DNA from: Inia geoffrensis
Taxonomy: Eukaryota; Chordata; Mammalia; Artiodactyla; Iniidae
Direction: 5' to 3'
Assembly: GCA_036417435.1 (NCBI GenBank)
Contig: CM070904.1
Coordinates: 133,114,695-133,178,694 of the forward strand
Length of the DNA stretch: 64,000 nt
Below, piece by piece: positions 1 to 10,733 of the stretch; within the stretch, counting starts at the first letter, position 1; each line of letters opens with the position of its first letter. The notes under the pieces were generated by a model. That model saw only the letters and a list, made by a program, of their open reading frames with translations. It made no database searches and was not told where the DNA came from. A program made the translations under genes and the position numbers.

Positions 1-380
1 TGAACTTCTGTGTTTGTCTCTCTATTGCCTAGTTTTAGCAAGAATCCTGCTAAGTTACTTGATGGAAAATCACCCACCCTCTGTATCTGACCAATTCCTC
101 ATCCCCACCACCCCCCAGGTGATGTCTGATCACCCAGGCCTGCCTTGAGCAAGAGTCCTGTTGAGTTAGGTTAGCCAGAATCCCTCTCACCCCTGATGTT
201 TCCTCTTAGTAATTTTCTGGCCCCACCCCTTCAAACCTGCTCTTTGCTGTAATTTCCCATTTGCCCAGGCTGTATTTGGAACTGCGCCCAGTTCTACACT
301 TTCTCCACATTGCAGTAGTTCCTGAATAAATTCTGTTTTTACTGCTTTAACTATTGCCCAGCTCTGGGTTTTCTCTAACA
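1..380 (+). mobile_element. ERV-type LTR, 5' end cut by window edge
   Basis: This is the 3' part of a retroviral-type long terminal repeat. An AATAAA polyadenylation signal lies at 325-330 and the element appears to end in CA at 379-380 (ttctctaaca). The upstream part contains a diverged internal duplication: the block at 37-57 (agcaagaatcctgctaagtta) recurs at 148-168, about 111 bases later, as is common in LTR U3 regions. A second copy of the same family lies in inverted orientation at 30645-31140 and shares several blocks. No retroviral internal sequence follows. Exact family not identified; class I ERV is my guess. Confidence 0.65.
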
Positions 381-640
381 GCCTTTTAGGGACAGCAATA
401 CAGGCTCTCACACCTGAAATGGGGTGCGGTGCATGGTGTGGGCAGCAGGGAACTCAGTCTGGCCAGTGGGAACAATGGTAGGCAGCCAGCGAGAATGCTG
501 CTGTCCTGATGTCCACTGGTGTACCAGACACTTGTGCTGTGACCTGTGGTCCTTGCAGTGGACTTTGAGATGCCCAACACCAGCAGGCTACCATGCAGGA
601 GGGAACATGGGGATCTGAAAGTTAGTGACAAGAAATATCT
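381..640. other. Unassigned spacer between two LTRs
   Basis: GC-moderate sequence between the LTR at the window start and the MaLR-type LTR at 641. The short open frames on both strands have no recognisable domain. It may be ERV internal sequence or ordinary host DNA; I cannot tell which. Confidence 0.3.
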
Positions 641-1116
641 TGCTGTAGCTTGAATGGTGTCCCCTAAGAGATATGTCCAAAGCCTAGTCCCTGGTACCTG
701 CGGATGTGAACTTATAGGGTCTTTGCAGATGTGATCGAGTCAGGATGAGGTCATACTGGAGTAGGGTGACCCTAAAACCAATGACAGTTGTCTTTATAAG
801 AGAAAGGAGAGAGAGATTTGGTTACAGGGACAAAAGGGGACGCACACACAGAGAGAAGAAATCTGGGGGAAGACAGAGGAAGAGACTGGAGTGATGTGCC
901 TACAAGCCAAGGATGGCCAAGTGTCACTGGCTGTCACCAGAAGCCGGAAAGAGGCCTGAAACAGACTGTTCCTCAGAGTCCCCAGAAGGAACCAAGCCTG
1001 CTGACACCTTGATTTCAGCCTCCAGAACCGGGAGAGAGTAAATGTCTGCTGCTGTGAGCCCCTCCACACACACACCACTTGCGGTACTTTGTTATGGCAG
1101 CCCTAAAACACCAACA
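641..1116 (+). mobile_element. MaLR-type (MLT-like) LTR, near complete
   Basis: The order of blocks is that of a mammalian-wide MaLR-type LTR: a head reading 'gaatggtgtccccta', then 'gggtctttgcagatgtgatc', then 'gtctttataag', then 'ctgacaccttgatttcagcc', then 'cctccagaac', and a tail reading 'ggtactttgttatggcagccc' that ends in 'ccaaca'. The usual AATAAA has decayed to 'gtaaatg'. Length about 476 bases fits a full LTR. Exact subfamily not determined. A relative of this element is at 42111-42773, and antisense fragments occur at 52750 and 32445. Confidence 0.75.
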
Positions 1117-1558
1117 CGTATGCAGAGAAATGAGGGCTGAGCAGTCTGCTGTAGGCAGTAGCTGTTTAAAGACTCAGGCTTCCGTTGTTTTGCCATTTTT
1201 GAGAAAATCTCAACAATTTGTTTATTATTTACTTTTTTTTTTTTTTGATTTGCAAAGAATCCTTTCAGTACAATAAACTTCTAAATTAGTGAAAACTTCT
1301 GCCTCATTTGGTCCACAATAAAGACAAACATGTAAACTGCATATAATTTTCATTGACACGTACCATTCACCACGGGGCCATGGTGACTACCCTGAATTCA
1401 GGAAAGTTGGAAGACACAAATCTGCTAAAGATGTACCAGCAGCTACTTTAAAATGTAAGTTGTAATTCATGTAAAACTGACCAAAAATCACAATGTAACA
1501 CGTGCATATACAGGTAGGTTTACATACACTTTGTGGAGCATGACTTTACATTTAGATC
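1117..1558. other. Unique AT-rich sequence with a T14 tract
   Basis: No gene or recognisable repeat. A run of 14 T lies at 1233-1246. The open frames here are short and have no domain. Confidence 0.4.
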
Positions 1559-1914
1559 AAATTATTCTTTTTCTTTTTTTTAAAATAAATTTATTTATTA
1601 TTTATTTATTTATGGCTGCATTGGGTCTTCATTGCTGCGCGTGGGCTTTCTCTAGTTGCGGCGAGCAGGGGGTACTCTTTGTTATGGTGTGCAGGCTTCT
1701 CATTGCAGTGGCTTCTCTCATTGCAGAGCATGGGCTCTAGGCACGCAGGCTTCAGTAGTTGTGGCACGTGGGCTCAGTAGTTGTGGCACATGGGCTTAGT
1801 TGCTTCGCAGCATGTGGAATCTTCCCAGACCAGGGCTCGAACCTGTGTCCCCTGCATTGGCAGGCAGATCCTTAACCACTGCACCATCAGGGAAGCCCCA
1901 AATGATTTTTTTTC
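1559..1914 (-). mobile_element. CHR-type tRNA-derived SINE, long form, antisense
   Basis: The body at 1581-1899 is the reverse complement of a cetartiodactyl CHR SINE: it ends in 'ccatcagggaagcccc' (the reversed 'ttccctggtgg' head) and contains the reversed B-box region 'ggctcgaacc'. The low-coordinate end is an ATTT-rich tail, which is the 3' end of the element. The extra 'cagtagttgtggcacg' segments mark the longer, older form. Imperfect flanking duplications lie at 1559-1573 (aaattattctttttc) and 1900-1914 (aaatgattttttttc). Confidence 0.9.
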
Positions 1915-2010
1915 TAAATTAATTTTGTTCATTTTAACTCCTAGGCTTCCAAGCGCACACACGGAAAGTTTCTGTGTGGGTTCTCTTAGCAGAAGAAGGA
2001 CTCACAGTTA

Positions 2011-2333
2011 AAAAATGCCAGCTTGGACTTCCCTGGTGGCACAGTGGTTAAGAATCCGCCTGCCAGTACATGGGCACGGGTTCGAGCCCTGTTCTGGGAA
2101 GATCCCACATGTCGCAGAGCGACTAAGCCCGTGTACCACAACTACTGAAGCCTGCGTGCCTAGAGCCCATGCTGTGCAACGAGAGAAGCCACCACAATGA
2201 GAAGCCCCTGAACTGTAACGAAGAGTAGCCCCCGCTCGCCACAACTAAAGCCCATGTGCAGCAACAAAGACCCAACACAGCCAAAAATAAATAAATAAAT
2301 CAATTTACATTAAAAAAAACAAAAGATGCCAGC
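2011..2333 (+). mobile_element. CHR-type tRNA-derived SINE, long form
   Basis: Starts with 'ttggacttccctggtggc' at about 2023 and has the tRNA-like B-box 'gggttcgagccc', the 'gaagatcccacatg' segment, and the long-form tail 'acccaacacagccaaaa' followed by an AAAT repeat. The target-site duplication is visible but diverged: aaaaatgccagc at 2011-2022 and aaaagatgccagc at 2321-2333. It lies only 124 bases from the antisense SINE at 1581, forming an inverted pair. Confidence 0.92.
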
Positions 2334-3179
2334 CTTAAGTTTTCTAATCAGTGTCATCAGATGCCATGAACAGAAAACCTATTCAGTTAATTCCAAGAAA
2401 GGATTACATTTTTTTATGTTAATTTATGGATTCAAAGTAAAGCCTTGGGAAATTCATCCTTTTGAAAGGGAAACATCAGATATTATTGTGAGTGCAATTC
2501 AGTCAAAAAGTTCAACATTTAAAATAAAGTTAGTTTTTTGCAGTGATGACAGACAGAGTTTGGTGGTAAAGTGATATTCTTGTTAAATGGAAGAGCTTAA
2601 AGATAGAAACAGGGTATTCCTTAGGGTACAAATATAATTCATAATTTCTCAAAAAAGCTATGATAGTCTACGACCTGAAATAGAAGCTACAGCCCTCACA
2701 TTTTACAATATTAAGAAATATGTTTATTTACATATAGACGCACACAGAGTTAAGCTAACTGAACTATAAAATATTTCTGAGTAATCTGACATTGGAAACA
2801 AATATACATATCATGGCAGTAAATATTTTCTCTCTTTGTTGCCTATTAGGAATTTAATTTTAGTAATATCTGAGTTCTACAAGACCTAAATGTCCTACAA
2901 TGCTATTAATGACCCTTCCAGTGTGTTTGGAAATCTTTTCTGAAAGTATGAACTGAATGGAGTGTCAAAGAACTTTAGCTTTTGAAGATTTTGGCAAGTA
3001 TAATTATTCAAAACAAAAACATAAGCAGGAAGTTATTAAAAAAAGAAAAGAAAAGGAGAGTTTAGTGTCAATCACAAAACTAAATAATAAAAATAAATAA
3101 ATGCTAGCTTCTATTGCTCAAATGCTCCTGAGAATAATAATTATAAAAGCGAAAAAAACTGGTCTATAATTAATTATTT
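2334..3179. other. AT-rich unique sequence
   Basis: No gene recognised. The sequence is AT-rich with scattered A runs. The open frame at 2326-2574 (82 codons) shows no domain and is probably chance. Part of this may be old L1 too decayed to recognise. Confidence 0.35.
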
Positions 3180-4055
3180 TAAGGTTCTGGAGATAAACCA
3201 AATCAGGAAGAAACAAGAAAGGATATAACCCCTGAAATACAGGAAAGTACCCAGAAAATTAAACTCTTTGGAGGATAATAATGTTCTCCTCTAAATTTCT
3301 TTTTAATCCACAGACAAGAAAATTAAACTCACTAGTGATTCAGATATCAGAGTTAGCAGACAAAGTTTTTAAAATAGCTGTGGTTAATATGTTAAATAGG
3401 GGAAACGATATACAGAATGGAAGATAGAGTATTTCGGTGAGAATTGAAATCTATAAAGAAAGTCAAACAGACACAGTAGAACTGAAAATACAATATCTAA
3501 AATGTGAAATGCATTCAGTAGATTTAAAAATATACTGACACTGAAGAGGACAGAGGCAGAAGGCGTAAAGATAAGTTAATAGAAAATACACAAGGTGAAA
3601 CAGAGAAATTAAATAAATAATAGGACTGGAGAGGCATGAAATCACAATAAATGGTCTAACAGAAATCAGGTGATGATGGAATATTTTTAAATGAAAGGGA
3701 TGGGGGTGGGAAGAGGAGATCCTGCCAACCTAGAAATCTATATACAGAAATCTTTCAAAAAGGATGGCATATATAATGACATTTTCAGAAAAACAGAAGC
3801 AAAGAGAATTCATTGCCAGCAGACCCACACTTCAAGAAATAGTAAAAGAAGTTCTTCAGATGGAAGGAAAACAGTGCCAGCTGGAAGCTGGGACAGCAAA
3901 AGAGCTAGAGACAGGACAAATATTGTGTGTAAACATCAGAGACTATTAATTGTCTGAAACAGCAATAGCTTTTACGTCAGACTTATATAACACGTGATAA
4001 TAGCATCAAGGACGTGAGGAGGTAAATGGAATTACATTCCCGTCAGAGTCTTCTT
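3180..4055 (+). mobile_element. Old L1 (L1M-type), ORF1 region
   Basis: A decayed sense L1 fragment. The best signal is at 3764-3949, where the frame reads as the C-terminal part of L1 ORF1 (a TFSEKQKQREF stretch, then ASRPTLQEIVKEVLQ), matching the RNA-binding C-terminal region of the ORF1 protein. Frames are broken elsewhere. Beyond 3960 the sequence resembles the ORF1-ORF2 spacer of old L1s and resumes at about 4490 after an insert. Start placed by loss of similarity. Confidence 0.65.
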
Positions 4056-4490
4056 CTGTCAGTTCTGGTACCAAGAAGCAGACACAAAAACTAAGTTATA
4101 CTTGCCAAAGATTTATTGGGGTGCGCCTGAGAAGGAGGAGGAGTGAGGGAGCAGGAGTAGGCGAGCAGACCATGATGTGGGTTCAACACCTGTGGAAGAA
4201 GAGAAGGGAGGTGGAAGGCTTGAGTAGAGAGCCTCAGACTGTAGTGTGGCTCTGAGAAAGCCTTGGCCAGTCCCAGCCAGGCCACTGGGCAGCCCCCTGC
4301 AAAGATTACCTGTCAAAGGAATCCTTGGGCAAGAATAAGCTGGCTTTGCACCCCTCCATGGGCCATCACTGCCAGAGAGCTACTGGGGGGAGAGACCATG
4401 GCCTTGGCTTGATGCTATGGTGGATCAGCAGCAGCCCCCAATTCCTTTCCCTGTGGTGAGGTCTCTTGAACCCACTAGTATTGCTTTCGA
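4056..4490 (-). mobile_element. LTR-like insert, antisense, inside the old L1
   Basis: About 435 bases of GC-richer sequence interrupt the L1 spacer. Read on the minus strand it has an AATAAA signal (the + strand shows tttatt near 4111-4116) about 50-60 bases before a terminus ending in 'aactgaca', as in an LTR. The opposite end is less clear and I could not find a clean target duplication. A 3'-UTR-type retrocopy is the alternative. Family unknown. Confidence 0.4.
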
Positions 4491-4766
4491 TGTAGTAAAA
4501 GTTCTACTTCACAGCGGACCATAATAAATCAATGATGCGTATTGCAATCTCTAGGCAACCTCTAAAAGACTAAACTACAAAAATATATACCTCAATATTC
4601 AGCATAATCAAATAATAAAAAACACCAGATTAGCAATAGTTTCGAAAAGACAGTGCAAAGGAATAAAGGGGCAAAACAGATGGGAAAAACAAATGGTAAG
4701 ATTAAGAGCAATTGCGTCAGTAATTACATTAAATGTAAATGGACCAAAGTCAAAGAAAGATGTGAA
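4491..4766 (+). mobile_element. Old L1 (L1M-type), ORF1-ORF2 spacer and ORF2 start
   Basis: Continuation of the L1 at 3180-4055. It has the typical spacer words 'gcatattgcaatctctaggcaacc' in decayed form and then 'cagtaattacattaaatgtaaatgg', which in intact elements encodes the N-terminal ITLNVNG start of the ORF2 endonuclease. No frame is intact. Confidence 0.65.
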
Positions 4767-5480
4767 CATGTTAAATTAACACGAGCACCAACCATTTACA
4801 AGATTTAATTTTGAAATTCCATGGTGTGCTTTGGCATATCTCAATAGTGGGAAGAAAAATCTTTTGAGAGAACATTTTAAATTGGATAATTTTACTCTGT
4901 ACTAAAATGGAATTCAATTGAGAGGCCTTACAATTTTTCAGGATCTAAATACAGTGAAACATTCAAATGAATCTTAAATACAATTTATTTGACAAGTTTT
5001 AACTTATAAATATATTTGCCAAAGAAAAGTACGCTGAAAGGAGGAATAAAGATAGTACCTGAGAAAACATTTGGCCTGAAATATTTACACATTTATTTTT
5101 GAAAAAACAGAATTTAGATTATCCTTCATTTAGCAAATTATTCTGAGCTTACTTGATAGCTCGGCATCAATAGAGAATATTTTCTCAATTAACAGTCTGT
5201 GACCAGTAGAGAAAGCCAACTGAAGTGTCTGCAACTTCAAATTTATTAATGACAACAAAACTTTGAAGAAGATTTCAGTTTTATGAAGAGACAAAAAAGA
5301 TAAATTTCATGGAAAGAGAAGTGGCAAAGCAGTGGATTAAGTGTATGAATACATATCAAGGATAATGGGCTTAATATAATTTTAGTGTTTAGCTGACCAA
5401 AATAAAGAGGTTTATTTTATTTTGCTTTAATGAACACAGGCATGTGCTACTTTTCCCAAGCATTTTATTCTTTAAACTCG
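4767..5480. other. AT-rich unique sequence
   Basis: No recognised gene or repeat. Open frames are short. The sequence immediately left of the protein-like segment at 5481 contains tttatt words that would be polyadenylation signals on the minus strand. Confidence 0.35.
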
Positions 5481-6066
5481 TTTATTCGTAGAACTATTTT
5501 ATGGATCCAGCAATGCAATATAATTATTTTCTTGATCCATAAATAAATATTTCAAAAATTCCATATTTTCATCATTTTTGTTGTCCCCATCACTCTCAGC
5601 GCCATCCTTGTTTGATGGTGTCCTTGGAAGCCCAGCATTGAAAATCGGGGTGATGGTGGTGGTGGCTTTGGATGAGCCAACATATGTCACCATGATGAGG
5701 TGCCTGTCTCGGGCTCCATTCATTAGAAGGGAGTGAGTTGGAAATGAAATTGGGGGTGGCTGTGGTGAATCTGCCCCAGGCACATTGGTAGGTTAGGATT
5801 TACCCCCAGGAAGACTTTAGACTACAGAGTCCACCAAGTCCAACCCAAGACCATTTCTCGTTTGGAACAGTCAGCAGGGAAAGGCGAGGTGACAAGGTGT
5901 CACAGAGGACGTTGTGTTGGTGTCCAGAAAGCAGCATGCTAATGAAGGCAATCTTGTTTATAAGCCGGATCAGATACTCCTCGTTATTCAAAGTCAGAAG
6001 AAGAGGCAAGTCAACAGTAAGGAGATACAGTATCAAGAGTCTGTAATGACGAAGATCAAACTTCAT
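5481..6066 (-). pseudogene. Unrecognised protein-like broken segment
   Basis: Two consecutive minus-strand open frames, 6066-5800 (88 codons) and 5783-5499 (94 codons), have balanced, non-repeat amino-acid composition. The first has a hydrophobic LLILYLLTVDLPLLLTL stretch. The second is rich in S, T, D and N and contains a GAESDGDNKNDE acidic patch. A stop codon and a small frame change separate them, and AATAAA-like words lie just beyond the last stop (minus strand). This could be a retrocopy or decayed exon of an unidentified gene, or chance. I do not recognise the protein and assign no function. Confidence 0.25.
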
Positions 6067-6490
6067 CTTACCACTAGTGAGTTCCTCTGTTATTTGAAAA
6101 GGTTACTCACCCCACTTGGAATATCAAGTGGTGGTTTGATCGGATTTACAGCTTTTTCTATCTTTATCTTTGGCAAACTGTCTGGGTGCAAATGTCAAGA
6201 TTGAAATATGCCCAATAACTCAGATCTCTAGATCCAGAAAACAGGAAATTATTGATATTTTTAATTAAATTCCTACTTTTTAATTAAAGTGATGGATAGA
6301 GCATCTTAGCAAAAGCATTCTACTCCCTCTCTCTCCTTCTAACAAACATCTTAAGCATTAGGGAAAAGGAAAAACACTTCAGTATTACTTTCTTTTCTCA
6401 TGAGGCGCCATTGGCTACACTAGCTTGTATTTATTCTAGATCAACAGAACGACTGTCAAAAATAAGCTAAAGAAATGAGCGGATAAGATT
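6067..6490. other. Unique sequence, no gene recognised
   Basis: Unassigned host-like sequence. On the minus strand a GGTGAGT donor-like word occurs near 6108-6114, next to the protein-like segment, but no matching acceptor or exon could be supported. Confidence 0.3.
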
Positions 6491-6491
6491 T

Positions 6492-6772
6492 AAAAGCGAA
6501 CACACATATACACACTACTATATTTAAAACAGATAACCAACAAGGACCTGTTGTATAGCACAGGGAACTCTGCTCAGTATTCTGTAATAACCTAAATGGG
6601 AAAAGAATTTGAAAAAGAATAGATACATGTATATGTATAACTGAATCACTTCGCTGTACACCTGAAACAACACAACACTGTAAATCAATTATAATCAATA
6701 TAAAATAAAAATTAAAGGAAAATGATAAAATAAAACCAGATAAAATGGTCAAACAAAAAAAAGAGTGAACAC
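6492..6772 (+). mobile_element. L1 3' end, short 5'-truncated insertion
   Basis: Typical cetartiodactyl L1 3'-UTR words: 'cacactactatattta', 'aacaaggacct', 'tatagcacagggaactc', 'tgtaataacct', 'gctgtacacctgaaac', and an A-rich tail with 'aataaaataaaa'. The body is about 6503-6760. A diverged target duplication is plausible: aaaagcgaacac at about 6492-6503 and aagagtgaacac near 6761-6772. No coding part remains. Confidence 0.8.
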
Positions 6773-7439
6773 GTTAGCAAAAGCCATGGATTGCGTGACC
6801 AAGTTACATTATTTTAGTTCCCATGCTTCGGTTTTCATACTGTAAAAGCACTGTGTTTATGAATAGCGCCTGAATTAAACAGACGTGAGGGCTGGACTCC
6901 CCTCCTCCTGTAGATGTTAGCCATACCGCGTGGCTCCACGTGTGGGTGTTGGGGAGGGGGAGGGGTGGAAGAAAGCCAGGACCCTGGGGTCAGGGTCCCC
7001 GGGTGAATCCCAAAACTCCATCTGAGGCTCTGTGATGCAGGGTGTTGAGTGAATTCCCCCATCTCTGTTTCTCTGCAGAGTCATGCCAATGCTAAGGGAT
7101 GCTTTACCTATAGCCTGAGCCCAGTCTTAGGCACATTGTAAGGGCCCAGCTCCCAGAGCTCTCACTCACTCCCAGGTGCTCATGGAAGGCGTCCCAGGAA
7201 TCCTGGGGGCTGGTAGAAGGCCCATCCTGTAGAAGTGGTTGCCCCATTCACAGGTGCTGAGTGTTCTGCTCAAGTGGCCTAGAGATAGATGACCTCGGGG
7301 GACCCAGGAGCCACTCCCAGGCCCTGCTGGCTGAGCGTCCCGGCTGAGAGCTAACAAATGGACATTTCCTTCAATCCATATACTAGCCCGGGGGCGGACA
7401 GCCAGAACTAGCACCGTCCAGGCGCTGGCACCACAAAGT
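6773..7439. other. Unique sequence
   Basis: No gene recognised. The sequence is moderately GC-rich from 6870 on. Open frames of 75-82 codons on the minus strand (6835-7062, 7166-7414) have no domain and overlap nothing recognisable. Confidence 0.35.
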
Positions 7440-7505
7440 TAGGTACCTTGAGCAGGTCACTTTTCTGTGCCTCAGTTTCCTTGCTGGTAAAACAAAGGGG
7501 TTGAC
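7440..7505 (+). repeat. MIR SINE fragment
   Basis: Contains the MIR core words 'accttgagcaggtcac' and 'ctgtgcctcagtttcc' followed by 'taaaac'. This corresponds to the central part of the ancient mammalian MIR element. Highly diverged and short. Confidence 0.75.
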
Positions 7506-8158
7506 TCAGAACCCGCACGTTCTCCTTCGCGCACCCCAGAACCCCAGCCGATATTAAGCTATCTATATGTATACGATGAAAACAATTGCTGCTTTTCTAA
7601 AATTGGAAGGTCACAACCTAGGCATAGTCTTTCCAAGAAGCATAACCTCGGTTATCCCGTTACCTGTTGGAATTCCAACAGCACTCCATTACATAGATAT
7701 TCCATAATACCTTTCTCTACAAAAAACCCCAGAGAAACCAGGCCTGTGAAGAACCGAGCTATTACAGAGAACAGTGAGAGGTATTACTCATGATCAGCCA
7801 CTTAATTCGAAGGAGCAGGACCCAAGCACAATACCGCATAGTAAGTGAGCATTGCCTAATTAAAAACTCTTTTATAAATGGCACCATTAAACCTGCTGTG
7901 GCTACCGACCTTGGCAGTGTGTCCATTATGGAGCGCTATTACGGGCCCTAAGAAGTGTCTCTGGAACACGACTGAGAGTTCACAAACCCAGCGAGGACCC
8001 GTGCTCCCGTTTCCAGCCAATTTTCAGAGCGCTGTGAAAAATATAGTAATGCAGAATGTGCTTTCTCCCCAGACTGGCTGTTGCCATTTTGTCGACAGGG
8101 ATTGGATAGGTTAGCAGAGGGAGCTTGTGCAGAAAGGGCTGGGGGGTGTGGCTGAGGA
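7506..8158. other. Unique sequence, possibly conserved block at 7860-8130
   Basis: No repeat recognised. The stretch 7860-8130 lacks repeats and has balanced composition with TAATTA and other homeodomain-type words, which is compatible with a conserved noncoding element but does not prove one. A 78-codon plus-strand frame (7878-8114) has no recognised domain. Confidence 0.25.
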
Positions 8159-8857
8159 ATGGGGTGGGTTATTAGGCCGCCAGGGGATCAGAGTCAGGCT
8201 CCGCGGTCAACCCTGCTACCTGCAGGGCTGAGGGGCCTCTGCAGGAGGAGGGGGGCCCACGGCCCTGGGACAGAGCCTCTGACTCCACCCCCGGACTCCT
8301 CCCCACGCCCACCTGGCTCCTGGAGCAGAGCCATCTCCTGTGGAAATGAGCGCAAGGAAAAGAATAACCTCTCCCCTCAGTTTCTCAGCTGGTCGGGGGA
8401 CAGGGGCCGGTTCACAAGTAACACAGTCAAGAGAGCTGGGGCCTCACGTGCTGGGTACCCTTCTTTTGCGCCTCCATGCTGCCTAACCCGAGGAGGGAAC
8501 TCCCAGAGCGGGCAGCCCAGCCTCACTGTGTCCCTCCTTTCTGTAGGGAGAGCGACTTGCCTGAAACGTGAATCTGGGGCAGGAACCAGGTGTGCTGGGC
8601 TCAGCTCAGCCCTGCACCTCCCTCTCTCTTGCAGAAGCCAGACCCTCTGCTGCTCGCCCAGCCCAGTCCACACTGGGCCCGGGCCGCGTTCCTTCAGCGG
8701 GGATTTCTGTGTCTTGAGCCTGAGACGTGAGGCCGATCCCTCTGGGCTTACAGGGGCCTCTGGGTTAGTGAATGTGATAAAGTCCATGGATCAGCTTAGC
8801 CTAAGAAACCAGGCCAAGGAAGCAAATGCCGACATAAGGCCAGGTGCCCAGGAATAG
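8159..8857 (+). other. Longest non-repeat open frame, 232 codons, not accepted as a gene
   Basis: An ATG-to-stop frame of 232 codons in a GC-rich stretch. The product would be rich in S, R, P and G with no recognised domain, signal peptide or membrane segment. A 136-codon frame is open on the opposite strand over the same region, as expected for stop-poor GC-rich DNA. Two splice-acceptor-like sites occur inside it (AG at 8545-8546 and 8633-8634, each after a pyrimidine tract), so exons of a noncoding RNA cannot be excluded. I infer it is noncoding. Confidence 0.2.
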
Positions 8858-9150
8858 TAACACCCAGAGCAGGGGTCCAAGAAGACTGAGCTCTCGGGCC
8901 GGGCTGCACCCGCTGTGATTAGGTAGCTCAAGGACCAGGAGGGGCCAGGTTCTTCCAGGTGCTCTGGCCCCACTGAGAATGCACCCAGGTTAAGGCAGTG
9001 GGTGGAGGATCTGCCGCTGCTCCCACCTGCCCACGCGGCGCTCGGTAAACACCCTCCCCGTCCATCAGCTGCCCTCCCCCGCCTGGGCTTGCTACATCAT
9101 CCAGCTACTTAAAAGGGCTGCATTTCCTCAGAGCAGGGCTCTGAAGGGCT

Positions 9151-9157
9151 TACGTCA
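9151..9157 (+). promoter_or_regulatory. CRE half-site like word
   Basis: TACGTCA preceded by T (ttacgtcatc), one mismatch from the full CREB/ATF palindrome. A full palindrome lies 310 bases downstream. Motif match only. Confidence 0.3.
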
Positions 9158-9460
9158 TCTTCTCCCTAGACCACGGTTTAATCACAAGTTGCCTGGACTC
9201 TCTGCAGCTACATAACCATCACCCCAAAAGGGACCCCTTCCCCTCTTTTGTTTTAAATACGCTCTTTTATCGAAATTTAACGTCCGTGTTGGAAAGCGCC
9301 GACTCAGAAGTCTATGGCCGGTTGGATTTCTTACAAAATGAACACACCGGTTGAAACACCTCCAGATAAAGAAAATAGAGGATTTCTGGCAATGCAGAGT
9401 CCCGGGGCCTCCCCAGCCACACCTCCCCTCCTCCCCCAGGAGTAAATTTTCTCCTGACTT

Positions 9461-9468
9461 TGACGTCA
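9461..9468 (+). promoter_or_regulatory. Full CRE palindrome TGACGTCA
   Basis: A perfect CREB/ATF consensus in non-repeat sequence. It contains a CpG, and CpGs are normally lost outside functional or unmethylated DNA, so its presence is mildly notable. No promoter was identified nearby. Confidence 0.4.
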
Positions 9469-10733
9469 TACTTGAATTCTGCCTGATTTTCCATGGACGT
9501 GAATGGAAAGACACAGCCTACGTCCTTTGGGGGTCTGAGCCCTCTTGCTTGGCCCTTCTCTGTAAGATTCGGCCTGTCAGGGTGCACCCGCTGTCTACTC
9601 ATTTTATTTCTGTTAGGAATGTAATTAGATGCCACCATGTATTTATGCTACTGGGCGTTTCTTTCATGTGCATTTTCAGGGTGCACAGGTGGAAGAGTTT
9701 CTGCTGGGTGTCTACCTGGGCAGGTCATCCTGGGACAGAGGCTCCATGTCCCACTGCGGGAGGGACCCTCACTCTCTCTAAAGTGGTTGCGCCAGTTTGG
9801 GCTGCCCATCCTCGCCGGCCTTGGTGAGTGCCCTCTGCTTCTATTTGAGCCTGGTTTTACTTTGTAGATGATGACGATGAGGCTGAGCATGTTCCTTGCT
9901 CATGGCCACGTGCATACCCGCTGCTGTGAGCAGTGTGGTCCAGCCTCTTGCCCATCCTCCCGACTTTCCTCATGATGGGAAGGAACCTCTTACACACTCT
10001 GCATCTGAGTCATGAGCTACGTGTCCTGCAAATGTTGTTTCCCATTCTCCTGTCTTTAAAACTGTGGTTTTATTGTTTTGTTCCTATCTTCTTCAATTTT
10101 TTGTATATCTTTCTCCTTTCTCGCCTTACTTACTGTTAATTTTCTTTTTTAATTTCCCTTTCCCTTCCATTAGATCCTTCATCGTACATCCCTTTACTCT
10201 TCTTTTAATTTTTATTTATTTATTTTTGGCTACGTTAGGTCTTCGTTGCTGCACGCGAGCTTTCTCTAGTTGCGGTGAGCAGGGGCTACACTTTGTTGCG
10301 GTGTCTGGACTTCTCATTGCAGTGGCTTCTCTTGTCACGGAGCACGGGCTCTAGTCATGCAGGCTTCAGTAGTTGTGGCGCGCAGGCTCAGTAGTTGTGG
10401 CTCACGGGCTCTAGAGCACAGGCTCGGTAGTTGTGGCACACGGGCTTAGCTGCTCCACGGCATGTGGGATCTTCCCGGACCAGGGCTCAAACCCTGTCCC
10501 CTGCATTGGCAGGTGGATTCTTTTTTTTTTTTTTTTTTTCCAATTACTCTTCCTTATTTATTTATTTAGTTTTGAATTTTATTTTATTTATTTTTTATAC
10601 AGCTGGTTCTTATTAGTTATCTATTTTATACATATTATTGTATATATGTCAATCCCAATCTCCCAATTCATCACACCACCACCACCACCCCCCTGCCCCC
10701 ACATTCCCTCCTTGGTGTCCATACGTTTGTCCT

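Larger units (their letters stand above)
8858..10194. other. Unique sequence with enhancer-like words
   Basis: No repeat recognised until the SINE at 10195. The region 9060-9500 has two CRE-like sites (listed separately) and little repeat content. Open frames of up to 158 codons (9351-9827) overlap frames on the other strand and show no domain. The last 100 bases are T-rich. Confidence 0.3.

Noticed and set aside
2023..2320. tRNA gene, from A-box and B-box like words
   Set aside because: The words belong to the tRNA-derived head of the SINE; no cloverleaf with intact anticodon arm can be formed by eye.
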